Of a stretch of 64,000 bases of DNA, positions 12,033 through 24,700 are shown piece by piece (position 1 is the stretch's first letter; the number at the start of each line of letters is the position of its first letter). The position numbers and the translations under genes were made by a program. The stretch comes from Eucalyptus grandis. Its lineage: Eukaryota; Streptophyta; Magnoliopsida; Myrtales; Myrtaceae. The stretch is taken from the NCBI RefSeq assembly GCF_016545825.1, contig NC_052622.1, positions 43,175,263 through 43,239,262 on the forward strand. Direction: 5' to 3'. Below the pieces are notes generated by a model. That model worked only from the letters and a program-made list of their open reading frames with translations. It was not told the origin of the DNA and searched no databases.

Positions 12033-14559
12033 TCCTGCAGTTTAGACTCATGAAGATGGCGTGAAATCTCAAGCACGTTGCAGTCTCTAGATGGACATCA
12101 TGATCTGCTCTATCTTCCTGTTTTTCCTGCAATCTTCCAAAATCCCAGTGAAGCAGTCGTAGCAGCTAGGAGCTGCGAAATTGCTCTTGTATGTAACCCA
12201 ACTGTCTTTGGTGCTTCTCTTCATGCCTTACAGAATCCACATTTCTGGCAGTAGCCAATTATAATTTTCACGTATTACCATTGACAAAATGAAACTTTAG
12301 GGAAGATTGAACTGCTACTACCCTCTTTTTTTCTTGGAATAGTTGAATACACATTGTCCCCAGACGGTAGGAAATATTAGTCTGTGTCTGCCAATGGTCA
12401 AATTCTAGTTTTTAGTCTTCGAATATGAGAAAAAAAATGACTCTGGGTGCTACCGTCGTAAACTAAATTAAAAAAATTACTTAAGTGCAATTAAGAATGA
12501 TGTAGTTTTAAAATTTTCCGATTTCTCTATATTCTTGTCTAGTTAAAGGAGACAATGACTTAGGTTTTTAGTATCGTTGAATGAAGAAAAATAGTCGACC
12601 GTAACTTTGCGGTTCACTAGCGTTGAGAACAGCAGCGAGAGGGGAAGAGCAATGGCGATTGAAGAGGGAAGAGCACGAACGCCTTTACTTGCTGCAGGAA
12701 CTGGAAATAGATCCGGCAATTCCAAATGCGAAAGCAAGCTACCTACAAGCGAGAGATCGGTGAAAATAGGAGAGGAGGAGCACAAACTCGGTTTTGATAT
12801 TTTGAGTGTCTTCTCAATTAAGCCTCCGCATCTGCTTTTAGTCTTAGAAGACCAAGCGAGTTGAAATACGAGTCGTTTAAGCAACCCATCGTGACCCGTT
12901 GTATCGGACCTTGTCTTTTTCGTTAATTCATTCTGCCTTATTCTGTTGCCAAACGAGTTACCCCCTCGGTACGGGATTCCTTGAACATGAGTCTTGGACT
13001 TATGCCACTTGAATCACGGCCTCTTTTTATTAGGATCAGGATTCACAGGGGGTAACACGTAACCTTTGATCAGGATTCTCTTTTCCCTGACCGCTCGACC
13101 CTCTTGCAAGTCATGATGCAAAAACCCCTCTTGAAACCAGGACCATCTTTCCATTCCATCGATTCCGGCCTTAAGAGTGGTTTGGATAGTTAAAAAATTC
13201 CCTGTTTTCACATAGATCCGATTTCAGCAAGGTCAGAAATGTAAATCCCTCGACTTCTCGTCCCCATCAGCAGGCTATACGATCAAGAAAACGATACGAC
13301 AGGACAGTCTCTGTTTGCATCGAGATGGAGATGGTTAAGAATCGTTCTGTACACTGAATCTCCCAGTTCCAATGAAGAAGGCATTGAAAATTCACGATCG
13401 ATGTTCATACGTCCGCTGTTCTTGTCTTCGTTTGATTCTTGCTATATATCGGAACTGGACCCTCCGATGTCTCCACCAATGGAGACTCTCGCGAGGACCT
13501 TTCTTTCCAAAAAAATGGACCCTCCGCTGTTATTGTCTTCGTTCGATTCTTGCTATATATCGGAAATGGACCCTCCGATGTCTCTCCACCAATGGAGACT
13601 CTCGCGAGGACCTTTTTTTCCACATAAAGGACGAGTGAGTATTCCCCAAGGTCCAAGCAGCGTGTCGTGCACTTCGGAGAGAACCAAATTATGACTCGCG
13701 TTCGGATTGTCCAAAAACATCCAGCTGCCTGAAAATCACCTTCCGTTTTGAAAGTACCAGTCGTGGTTTGTTTTTTGCTGGCCAAGTAGCTTGGGATGAA
13801 TGTGATTTTCTGAATAAAATGAACGATTACTACCATAAAAAAATCATAAATTATGTCAAGCCTGAATTTTTTAAACTTCTTGACGCAAATACCTTTGAGT
13901 TTTTTTAGCATCATGAAAAAAAAAACTGACACGGTGTGACGGATATACATTAGATGGAACTGAAATAGAGGGCATGTATGATTTTTTTTTGGTGATAAAA
14001 AAAAGTTATGAATATTTGTGTCACCATAGACAAGTTTAGAAATGACCGTCTTTCAGGCAAAAACGACGAGTGAATGGTTCCCCAAGCCCAAGTAGCGTGT
14101 CATGCCCTTCGAAGTGGACCAGATTATGACTCGTGCTTGGATTATCAAAAAATATCTAGCTGCCTGAAAATCACTTGCTCTTTTTAAATTATGCTAATGG
14201 TTGTTTGTTCTCTGTTGGCTATGTAATTTGGGGCGAATGCAATGTTTTGAATTAAATGAATGATTACTATAAGAAAAAAATATCAAAATATGATCACCGT
14301 GACATAAATACTCCAATTTCCATCATAAAAAACCTTGAAGTGACAAATATACCTTGGATGGAATCAAAATAGAAGATATATATATAATTTTTCTCGTGAT
14401 ACAAAAAAAGTTGGGGTATTTACATTATAATGAACAAGTTTAGAATTTTTGTGATGTCAAAAAAGTTAAGAGTATTTATGTTACAATGACTATAGTTTAG
14501 GTTTCTTTGTTGTGTTTACCTTTAAATGAAAGAATCATGAAAATTGCGCAAAAAGAATA

Positions 14560-15069
14560 GGGTTAATACCCTAAAAAACCCCAAACTGGTACATCTGTGA
14601 CATATTTACCTTAAACTATTTTTTTACCATGAAAAACCCCAAACTGGTACACTTGTGACAAATTTACCCCGACTGACCATAAAAAACCATAAACTAATAC
14701 ATTTATGACAAATTTACCCCAAACTAATTTATTCGACCGCAAAAAATCCTAAATTGGTAAATTTGTGATAAATATACCATCCGCTAAATTGGATTAATAT
14801 CACAAAAAAATCAAAAAAATTGTAAATTGTGACAAATAGAGCGTAAAATCTCAAATTGGTATACCAGTCAATTGTCACGTGTCATTTGACTTAATAATTT
14901 GACAATAAATTTAATGAAAACTAACAAAGGGTAAATTTGTCAAAAGTGTACCGGTTTGGGGTAAATTTGTCAAAGGCATACTAGTTTAGGGTTTTTGGTG
15001 GTCAAAAAAATAGTTTGGGGTAAATTTGTCACCAGTGTACCAGTTTAGGGTTTTTCAGGGTATTAACCC
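14560..15069. mobile_element. 510-bp MULE-like MITE (family M1) with 9-bp TSD
   Basis: The ends are inverted repeats beginning GGGTTAATACCCT. The element is flanked by AAAAGAATA at 14,551-14,559 and 15,070-15,078. The orthologous position in spacer unit 2 (28,145-28,153) has a single AAAAGAATA and no element, so it is a clean empty site. The sequence is built from short repeats around CAAACTGGTACA and has no coding capacity. A second member lies at 53,153-53,655. The 9-bp duplication suggests Mutator-type transposition. Confidence 0.85.
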
Positions 15070-15919
15070 AAAAGAATATGGCAACAGAAGAATTCAAAAA
15101 ACTTTGGTGTATATTCTTTTGGTTGTTTTTCTTCTTTTGGCTGCATGTTGATGGCATATGTGCTTGGTCCGAAGTGACAAGTCTCTTGCCTCACTCCACA
15201 AAATTGATTAGTCCAAAATCTCAAATGAATGTCGATTAAAGCTCCGTGATTCATTCCCCAGATTCGCATTAGATACTAAAAATGGTGGAACCATGTGTGT
15301 TTGACGATCTTGAGCCATCCGCATCAACGAATTCGATTGGTTGAAGAGAGCCTAAGGTTATCTATCAATGCAGTTGCGACGACAAGTTTCGATGCCCCTC
15401 ATGTCATTCGGGTCATGCATCCGATCGGTGTGCTTAAGGGGTCGTTAGTCTTTCCGGCATGATTGATCTTCTTCTTTTTTTCTTTTTAACGAGTGTTGAA
15501 TTGAAATAAAATCTGCGATTTTTTGAGCATCGAATCTCTCGATAGAGCATTTCTAGAAATTGACCCATGCAGGGGATATCGACCATTGCGATTGGTATAA
15601 AGGATTGGGTGAGTTGAAACTCACAAGAGACCAATTTTTTTTTTTCAATGGCCATGATTCTTTTCGCTGCCATCGAACGACAGAGTGTTCAACTCATTGA
15701 CTCACAAAATCGAAGTGAGTTTGGACGTAAATCTGAACAACTAAATGAACATATTTAGAATGTGAGTATGAATGTGAATTTAAACAAATAAATGAATATA
15801 GTTAGGAAGTGAGTCCGAATAAATGACAGAAGTGGAACTATTATTGCATACCAAGACTACATAGATCAACCAACCAAGTTAAAAGTATTAAGTAGATTAA
15901 ATTAACTTAATGTGTAAAA

Positions 15920-18060
15920 TTTTCACTTACCTTGAAATTGACTTCAGACTCAGAGCTTTAAATCACCCCTAAGCAAAATAAACAAAACTGAAATTCAACA
16001 ATGCTTAATTTTAAAACGAAAAAAGTTGGTGGGAAGCAATGAAAACTCAAAAGGTTGAAACGGAAACTTTAATTAATTTGTGGGATCTCTGTTTCCATTT
16101 GTGGGTTTTTGAAAACAAAAGCTTGAAGAAGTGAGTGGGTGATCCAATATTAATGAAGTGAAACCTCTACTTTTGAAAGTCGAAAGCTTGCCATGGTTTT
16201 GTTGATACAACTAAGGCAAGAAAAATTTTAAAGTGTTCTCGATAGTTATCACAAAGTGTAATGATTAATCAAGGTTAAAAGAAATTTTGAACTTTGGGTA
16301 AAAGGTGAGTGCTATAATGAATGAGCTTCAAATTACTCCTATAAGGTTAGCTAGGATACACTTGCCCAAAATAACTAACCAAAAACCAAAAATCACCAAT
16401 GGTTAATTTTAAAAATGAAAGAATCTATTGTTAAGAAGTATTGAAATTAAAAGATTTACCTCGTTCATACTCAAAAGGTTGAGATAGAAACTTTGATTAA
16501 TTCGAGTATGGGACATCTGTTTCTACTAGTGGGTTTTCAAAAATGAAAACTTGAAGAAGTGAGTGGGTGGTTGAAAGTTAATGAAGTGGAACCTCTACTT
16601 TTGGAAAGCGAACGTCTGTGTTAGTTTTCCTCATATAATCAAGGCAAGAAATTTTTTAAAGAGTTCTCAATAGTTGTCAAGAAAAAGCAATGATTAATCA
16701 AGGTTAAAAGAAATTTTAAACTTTGGCTAAAAGGTGAGTGCTTCAATGAATGAGGACATATAACCCCTATAAGGTTAGCTAGGATACACTTGGCCTAAAA
16801 GAACTAAGCAAAACCGAAAATCAACAATGTGTAATTTTAAAAACGACAGAATCTGTTGGTAGGAAGTGGTGAAATTAAAGATTTACCTTGTCTAGACTCA
16901 AGAGATTGAGATAGAAACTTTGATTAATTCAAGTATGGGACCTCTGTTTCTACTTGTAGGTTTTTGAAAACGAAAGGGAAAAAGTGAATGGGTGATTGAA
17001 AGTTGAAGTGGAATCTCTACTTTGGGAAAGGAAATGCTTGTCATGGTTTTCCTCATACGATAAGGGCAAGAAAATTTTTAAAGAGTTCTCAATAGTTATC
17101 AAGAAAGACTAATGATTAATCAAGGTTAAAAGAAATTTAAACTTTGGCTAAAAGGCGAGTGCTTCAATGAATGAGCTTCAAATGACCCCAATAAGGTTAG
17201 CTAGGATACACTTGGCCCAAAAGAACTAAACAAAATCGAAAATCAACAATGTTTAATTTTAAAAATTCAACAATGTTTAATTTTAAAAACGACAAAATCT
17301 ATTGGTAGGAAGTAGTGAAATTAAATGACTTACCTTGTTCAGATTCAAAAGGTTGAGACAGTAACTTTGATTAATTTGAGTGTGGGACCTTCGTTTTTAT
17401 TCGTGGGTTTTTTACGGCGAAAGCTTGAAGAAGTTAGTGGGTGGTTGAAAGTTCATCAAGTGGAATCTCTACTTTTGGAAAGCGCACGCTTGTCATGGTT
17501 TTCCTCATATGACCAAGGCAAGAAATTTTTTAAAGAGTTCTCAATAGTTATCAAAAAAGAGTAATGATTAATCAAGGTCAAAAGAAATTTTAAACTTTGG
17601 CCAAAAGGCGAGTGCTTCAATGAATGAGTTTCCAATGACCCCAATAAGGTTAGCTAGGATACACTTGGCCCAAAAGAACTAAACAAAATCGAAAACCAAC
17701 AATGTTTAATTTTAAAAATGACAAAATCTATTGGCAAAAGTATGAAATTAAAAGATTTACCTCGTTCAGACTTAAAAGGAAAAATTAAAGAAGTGAGTTG
17801 GTGGTTAAAAGTTAATGAAGTGGAACCTCTACTTCTGGAAAGCAAAAGCTTGCCATGGTTTTCCTCATACGAACAAGGCGATAAAATTTTAACCACCAAC
17901 TCACTTCATTAACTTTTAACCACCAACTCACTTCTTGTAGAGAAAGAGTAATGATTGATTAAGGTTAAAAGAAATTTTAAACTTTAGCTAAAAGGTAAGT
18001 GCTTTAATGAATGAGCTTCAAATGACTCCTATGTGGCTAGCTAGGATACACTTAGCTCAA
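15920..18060. repeat. ~426-bp tandem repeat array in spacer unit 1
   Basis: The landmark TAGCTAGGAT recurs at 16,348, 16,776, 17,198, 17,651 and 18,038, giving intervals of 428, 422, 453 and 387. The 453 interval includes an extra ~27-bp duplication near 17,262-17,285. The 387 interval includes a deletion and an inverted templated insertion. Short GC-poor reading frames recur in each unit but are interrupted differently. I see no conserved protein. Confidence 0.85.
17888..17937. repeat. Inverted templated insertion within the tandem array
   Basis: This segment reads as the reverse complement of AAGAAGTGAGTTGGTGGTTA and following bases, which occur in direct orientation at about 17,790-17,822. 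The equivalent unit in spacer 2 (near 31,010) has ordinary sequence instead. A 45-bp inverted copy about 70 bp from its template is the signature of template switching during repair or replication. Confidence 0.7.
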
Positions 18061-19149
18061 AAGAATTAGTCACGAGAAAATATTTTAATGGAAATCAAGA
18101 TGAGGTCCTCGGCCAAGTATGCGCAAGAATCACCAACGCATCAATGAACTAGAGTTAAAATTAATGATATTATGCATGATGTCAAAGCTACCCAGTTCAA
18201 TATCTCAAACCAAAGTACAGCTATAAAATATTTTTAGTCCACTAAAATCATCAATGAAAGACATTAAAAATTAGGAAAAATCTCAATTCAATATATTTGA
18301 ATTTTAAATATCATCAAATGTGAATTTCAAAACATATCGGCCCTATTCCATAAATAATACGGTGACGAGTTAAGTATTGCCATATTACACCACTAATGTA
18401 CGCAGCGAAATCTATCAACTTAATGGAAATCTAGTTATGGAAATTAATCTTAAATATTATAATCGAATCATGAGAATTTCCGGATGTCACAATGTGTGTC
18501 ACATTGTTCAAGTTTATGGTTTTTGGCAATACAAAAAAAGTTCAGGATATTTATGTCAAAGTGAGTATAATTTGAGTTTTTTTTTTTTGGCGGTATTTTT
18601 CTGTAAATGAAAGAATTGTGAAATCTTTTGCAAAAAAGAATATAACGTTAGGAGAATTGAAAAAACTTTGGTGTATCTTCTTTTCTTTCTTTCTTTCTTT
18701 CTTTGTAGCCTCCCTCTAGACAATTGACTATTCCAAACTCTCAAACGATTGTTTGATTAAAGCCCTGTGATTACCCTACAAGTTAACATCAATCACGAAA
18801 CGAACATAGCAAAAGGCCAAAATGCAGATATTTTAACCCACCCGATTCATTCCCCAGATTTTCATTAGATTACTATAAACGCGGGAACCGTGTGGATTTG
18901 ATGATCTTGAGCCGTCCAAATCGATGAATTCGATCGACCAAAGAGAGTATGCTCCCCATGTCGTACAGGTTGGGTGTCCGGTCAATGTGCTCAAAGGGAT
19001 CGTCAGTCTTTGCAGCGCAACCTTTTTTTTTCTTTAACGAGCGTCGTACTGAAATATTCACAATTTTTTTAGCATCAAACTAGTCTAATCTAATCTAAAC
19101 TCTCAATGGAGCGTTTCTAGATATTTTACCCACGCGGGAGAAAGTGACC

Positions 19150-19326
19150 GTTGCGATTGGCCTCCAGGAGTGGGCGGGTCGAAACTCCCAAAGTTGTACT
19201 CATCATCCAGTCAGCAGCAAGAAACGCCGTTAAAATCCGTCCTTCTCAGGCCGTTCGTCATTTCCGTCGTCTCGGCCTCATTTGAGGTAAGCAGGCCACG
19301 ACGGGGAGTCGCTGCAAGCTTTTAGC
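19150..19326 (+). pseudogene. Orphan YSL promoter and leader, coding region deleted
   Basis: 19,195-19,320 matches the leader of YSL-C (32,365-32,480), including the CATTTGAGGTAAGCAGG donor region. Instead of continuing to exon 1 it switches at TAGC (19,323-19,326) to sequence matching mid-spacer near 14,095 and 4,745. TAGC is present in both parents at the switch. A YSL gene and the first half of the next spacer have therefore been deleted. Confidence 0.75.
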
Positions 19327-21770
19327 GTGTCATGCCCTTCGAAGCAAACTGGAGTAAGACTCGTGTTTGGACTGTTCAAAAATATACAGCTGCTTGAAAA
19401 TAACCTGCTCTTTATTAAAAAAAAAAAAAACCAATAGTAATCTGTTTTTAGCTGGCAATGTAACTTGGGACAAATGTGATATTTTGTATTAAATGAATGA
19501 TTACTACTACAAAAAATCTCAAATTATGATTATTGTGATATAAATACTTCAATTTTTTCGTGATACAAGAAAATTGGGGATATTTGTGTTAAAGTTGGCA
19601 ACTTTACGATTTTTGTGACATAAAAAAAGTTTGGGATATATATATCATAGTGAAAATAATTTAGGTTTTTTCATGGTATTTTTTTTATAGTTTTTATGGT
19701 ATTTTCCCTTAAATAAAAAAATTGTAAAAATTTCGCGAAAAGAATATAACTATAGAAGAATTGGAAAAACTTTGGTGTATACTATATATATATTTAAGTA
19801 GATTAAGCCAACTTAATATCTAGAGTTTTCGCTTACCTTGAAAGTGACTTCAGACTCGGAGCTTTAAATCACCTTTAAGCAAACTAAACAAAACCGAAAA
19901 TCAACAATGTTTAATTTTAAAAATGGTAGAATCTGTTGGCATGAAGTAGTGAAATTAAATGACTTATCTCATTCAGACTTAAAAGGTTGAGACAAAAACT
20001 TTGATTAATTCAAGTATTTGATTAATTTGAGTGTGGGACCTCTGTTTTCATTTGTGGCTTTTTGAAAATGAAAGTTTGAAGACGTGAGTGGGTGGTTGAC
20101 ATTTAATGAAGTGGAACCTCAACTTTTGGAAAGCGAAAGCTTGCCATGGTTTTCCTCATATGACCAAGGCAAGAAAATATTTAAGAGTTCTCTGGAGTAA
20201 TGATTCATCAAGGTTAAAAGAAATTTTAAACTTTAGCTAAAACGTAAGTGCTTCGGTCAATAAGCTTCAAATGACTCCTATGATAGAAATGAAGATGGGG
20301 TCCTCTTCTTCGGCCAAGTATGTGCATGAATCACCAATGCATTAATTGACGAAATTATGCATGATGTCAAAGCTACCGAGTTCAATATCTCAAACCAAAG
20401 TATAGGTGTAAAATTTTTTGAGTCCACTAAAGTCATCAATGAAAGACATTAAAAATTAGAAAAATTCCAATTCCATAGATTTGAATCTTGAATATCATTA
20501 AATATGAATTTCAGAGCACACCGGCTCTACTCTATAAATAAATATGGTGACAAGTTAAGTATCGTCGTCCTACACCATTAATGTACATGTCATAATTTAT
20601 CAACTTAACCTTAACATCTTAGACTCTTGGCGATCTAGTTGTGGAAATTAACCTTAAATATTATTATCGAATCATGGGAATTTCCGAATGTCACAATTTG
20701 TGTCATACTATTAAAGTTTAGGGTTTTAAGTGATACGCTCTTGGCCAAAGCGGTTCCTCCAGCAAAAAAAAAAAAAAAAAAAAAAAAACAAACAATTTGT
20801 GATATTTATATTATATTGGGTATTATTTGAGGGTTTTTTTTTTTTTGTAATATTTGCCCCTAAATGAAAGTTCGTGAAAAGTCCGCAGAAAGAATATAGC
20901 GGTAGAAGAATTGAAAATACTTTGGTGTATATTCTCTCTCCTTTTGTTTTCCTTCTTTTGGCCGCAGGTTGATGAAGCCATCTTTATTACGTTGTGACAA
21001 TGATCTAGCCTCACTCTAGACAATTGATTAGTCCAAAATCTCAAATGAATGTTGATTAAAGCCATGTCATTAATCTGCAAGTCACATCAATCACGAAACG
21101 AACAAAACGCAAGGCCAAAATGCAAATATTTTAGCCCACCCGATTCATTCCCCAGATCCACATTAGATTACTGTAAACATGGGAACCGCGTGAATTTGAA
21201 GATCTTCAGCTGTCCAAATTAACGAATTTGATCTACGCTCCTATGTGGTTTGGGTCGCGCATCTGATCAATGTGCTCGAAGGGATCATCAGTCTTTGCTG
21301 CGGGACCGAATTTTTTTCTTTTCAAATAATTGTCAAATTGAAATAAAATCTGCAACTTTTTGAGCATCCTACTAATCTAATCTAATCTAATCTAATGTAA
21401 TATCGAGTCAAGATGGAGCATTTCTGGAGATTTTTACCCGCGCATGGGAGAAACCGACCGTTGCGATTTGGTATGAAGGAACGGGCGGGTTGAAACTCAC
21501 ATGGCACCAGCAAGAAACGCCGTCAAAATCTGTCCTTTTCGGACAGTTCGTCGTTTCCGTCGTCTCAGTCTCATTTGAGGTAAGCAGGCCACGACGAGAT
21601 GTCGCTGTTGCGGTGGGAACGCGGGAAGTAGAAATGGTAAACCGACCGAAGTGAAGTGGATGGCGAGACAAGCGAGTTTTAGCAAGTAGCAGGTCGAAAA
21701 GCTCTTTGAATTCGCTGTGTTTGTTTCGCATTGATCCGACGCTCTGATCATCGTCGTAGAAGTCAGGCGG
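19327..21770 (+). repeat. Partial YSL spacer and promoter of YSL-B
   Basis: It is collinear with 4,745-8,250 of unit 0: poly-A tract near 19,420, single 426-bp repeat unit near 19,830-20,270, then the proximal promoter. It lacks the first half of a spacer because of the deletion at 19,323. The last 400 bp (from CTAATCTAATCTAATC near 21,375) is shared by all YSL copies and should hold the promoter. No clear TATA box was found. Confidence 0.7.
21580..21766 (+). other. Putative 5'-UTR intron of YSL-B
   Basis: GAG|GTAAGC at 21,579/21,580 and GTCAG at 21,762-21,766 give a 187-bp intron identical in size and position to that inferred for YSL-A. The start codon follows 7 bp later. Confidence 0.4.
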
Positions 21771-21773
21771 AGA

Positions 21774-24700
21774 ATGGTCCTCGGCAAAGACGAATCAGAG
21801 ATGGCGGAGAGAAGCGACCGCTCGTTGTCGGAGGATGAGAACCGGATGAATCCGGATTCCGAGGCAGAGAAGAAGAAGGGTGGGAGCCGGAGCCGGAGGG
21901 GGGAGGACGAGAGCAACGGCCTGTCAGTGGAGAGGATCTTCGAGGGCCAGGCGGTGCCGTCGTGGGGGAGGCAGCTGACGTTCAGGGCGTTTGCGGTGAG
22001 CTTCATGCTGAGCATCATGTTCGCCTTCATCGTCATGAAGCTGAACCTCACGGCGGGCATTATCCCATCGCTGAACGTCTCGGCGGGGCTCCTTGGGTTC
22101 TTCTTCGTCAAGACGTGGACCAAGGTCCTGGACAAGTCCGGGCTGCTCCAGGTCCCCTTCACGCGGCAGGAGAACACGGTGATCCAGACCTGCGTGGTGG
22201 CTTCCTCCGGCATCGCTTTCAGTGGTATGTTGGCTCGTCTTTCACTCTTAGCTGCAGTTTGAGATACCGCGAACTGTGAAGTGCTCTGTTTTAGCAGTTA
22301 ATGTCTGCTGACATGCTCTTTGTCGCTTGTAATCGAAGAGGCTGGATTGTTTTATATGATATCTTTATATCTCTTCTCAAGCTGTTGAAGGAAAAAAACT
22401 GATTGAATGGAATGACAACAGAACCACTGGATCGTTATAAAAGGTCTTGTCTAATAATGCTTATATTTTGTTTCACTGTTTTGTACAATTTCTCTATTTC
22501 GGAATAAGTTACATATAACAAACTGTACATGAACAATTTGCGCTCAAGACAGCAAGAAACTTAAATGAGACAGACCTAAAAGTTTGCCCATTGATTTAAG
22601 AGTCCCCTTTTATGACCTCTTTTGCACAGGAACACCGGTCGCTTAGAAAAATGTTAGTCTCATGGACTCTAAATGAACTGTACTGCATATCCACAGATGG
22701 CATGTAGAAGGGTTGTTTCTATATAAACAACACAAAGTAGGGTATTTGGCCATAACCATATTGAATAGTCAGCACACCAATTTCATGTGCATATCTGAGG
22801 TCATGTGTTTCTTGGAACATATTCTGTGATAACCAATGCCAATGAGCTCAAGGGGCATGCAGCAATAATGCTCATTTAATCCTTTGAAGTTATCATTCAG
22901 ATGTATGGATGCAACTATGCAAAAATGAAGGAACCTCCCCTAAGTTTGAGTCCATGCTCGTTTGCTAACAATCTCCAAAAAAAGTCAGTTGCCGATAGCG
23001 AATTTACCTACCTATTGTCACCACTGCTTCTTTTCCTTTTGGGCCAGACCACTGCCTGTTCAATTCAATTCATTTTCCCACTTTATTGTCATGGTTTACC
23101 GTTGTTTCAGTTGCTTGAAATGTATTTCAGCTGGAAAAGAAAGAAAAATATTTGACTGGAAAGTACTATAAACCTCTGCTTCTCTCAACAAAAATGATAA
23201 AAAGGCTCTTCTTCTGTTTCATATGGAACATCTATTCGACTAAAGTGGTCTGTCTTTCGTCATTAACCTCCCTTTATCACGTGTTAGAAATAAGGGCGAC
23301 TTTCTATCCAATAATAATCTCTCTGAATTTGATTGAAGAAAGTAATTATAAGAGACGTAAACTTGCGTATTGTTTTTAGATGAATAGCTAGAGCTATTTA
23401 CTGGAAAATGTGTTGCTCTGTGATTTTGTATGAGCAGGAGGTTTCGGGAGTTATCTCTTTGCAATGAGTGCGCGGGTTGCTGGTCAATCAACGGATCCGC
23501 AGAGCGCTCATGTTTTCAAAAACCCATCACTGGCGTGGATGATTGGTTTTCTATTTGTTGTCAGTTTCCTAGGCCTCTTTGCTGTGGTGCCTCTCCGAAA
23601 GGTACTCTTTGCACGTTGCATGTTTTTTTCTGTAGCACTTGCCCTTGAAAATGTCGTTCAAATTATAGTAATTTCCAATTAATCTCCACAATACACTTCA
23701 CTTGAAAAGATTCTCTTTGGCCATAAGGAATCAAACTGTGGGGGCTTCCATGTACTGTTTCAAGTACTTCACTCACGCTTGCCTTTCTCTTGTTTCAGAT
23801 TATGATTATTGACTTCAAGTTAACATATCCTAGCGGCACGGCAACTGCTCATCTTATAAATAGTTTCCACACACCTCAAGGAGCCAAGCTGGCTAAGTAA
23901 GACGCTATAAGCTGGAATGCCTTCTCGTTAGTGTGTCAATATGTTGGCTCTCATTGGCTTTAATTTTTCTCCTGAAGGAAACAAGTGAAGGCATTGGGAA
24001 AGTTCTTTTCCTTCAGCTTCTTATGGGGTTTTTTCCAATGGTTCTACACAGCAGGAGATGGTTGTGGTTTTACAAACTTCCCCACTTTGGGGCTTAAGGC
24101 TTTCCAAAACAGGTGCATAAGCTTAACAAACTTCAACTTTACAGTCTGCAACTACTTTTGTGCTGTAAGCTGGCCTTTATTTCGATGTCATGCACTTTAA
24201 TAAGCAAAGCTATTAGCTGACTCTCTTACATGGATAACGTGAAGGTTTTACTTTGATTTCTCCGCAACATATGTTGGAGTTGGGATGATTTGCCCATACA
24301 TCATAAATATCTCAGTGCTACTAGGAGGAATTCTATCCTGGGGTTTAATGTGGCCTCTAATAGAAACCAGAAAGGGACATTGGTATCCTGCAGAGGCAAG
24401 CCCAACCAGCATGCGCGGACTTCAAGGTTATAAGGCAAGTCAAGATATACATGCAAATGTGCAAGTTTGTTTGTCTTTTCTTTATCCTCTAATCTTACAA
24501 CCAATTTGTCAGGTTTTCATTGCCATTGCCACGATATTGGGTGATGGGCTCTACAACTTCTTCAAGGTGCTTGGCAGAACGCTCTCTGGCCTGTACCATC
24601 ATCTCCGAGACAGAGAAATGAGTCATGTTCTCCCCATTGCGAATGGTTCCTCTCCTGAGAACCCTCAAGTGTCTTACGATGACCAACGACGGACACAGCT

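Larger units (their letters stand above)
12033..19326 (+). repeat. YSL spacer unit 1, between YSL-A and a lost YSL gene
   Basis: It is collinear and highly similar to 25,620-32,490, offset by about 13.5 kb. It contains the 3' flank of YSL-A, a local duplication at 13,430-13,610 (a stretch around GATTCTTGCTATATATCGGA repeated), a MITE, the 426-bp array, and a terminal YSL promoter and leader without a gene. Unit 1 lacks part of a repeat present in unit 2 near 17,775. No protein gene is supported inside. Confidence 0.8.

Noticed and set aside
15920..18060. CRISPR-like interpretation of the regular repeats
   Set aside because: The units are ~426 bp direct tandem repeats without short repeats and unique spacers, and this is a plant nuclear locus.
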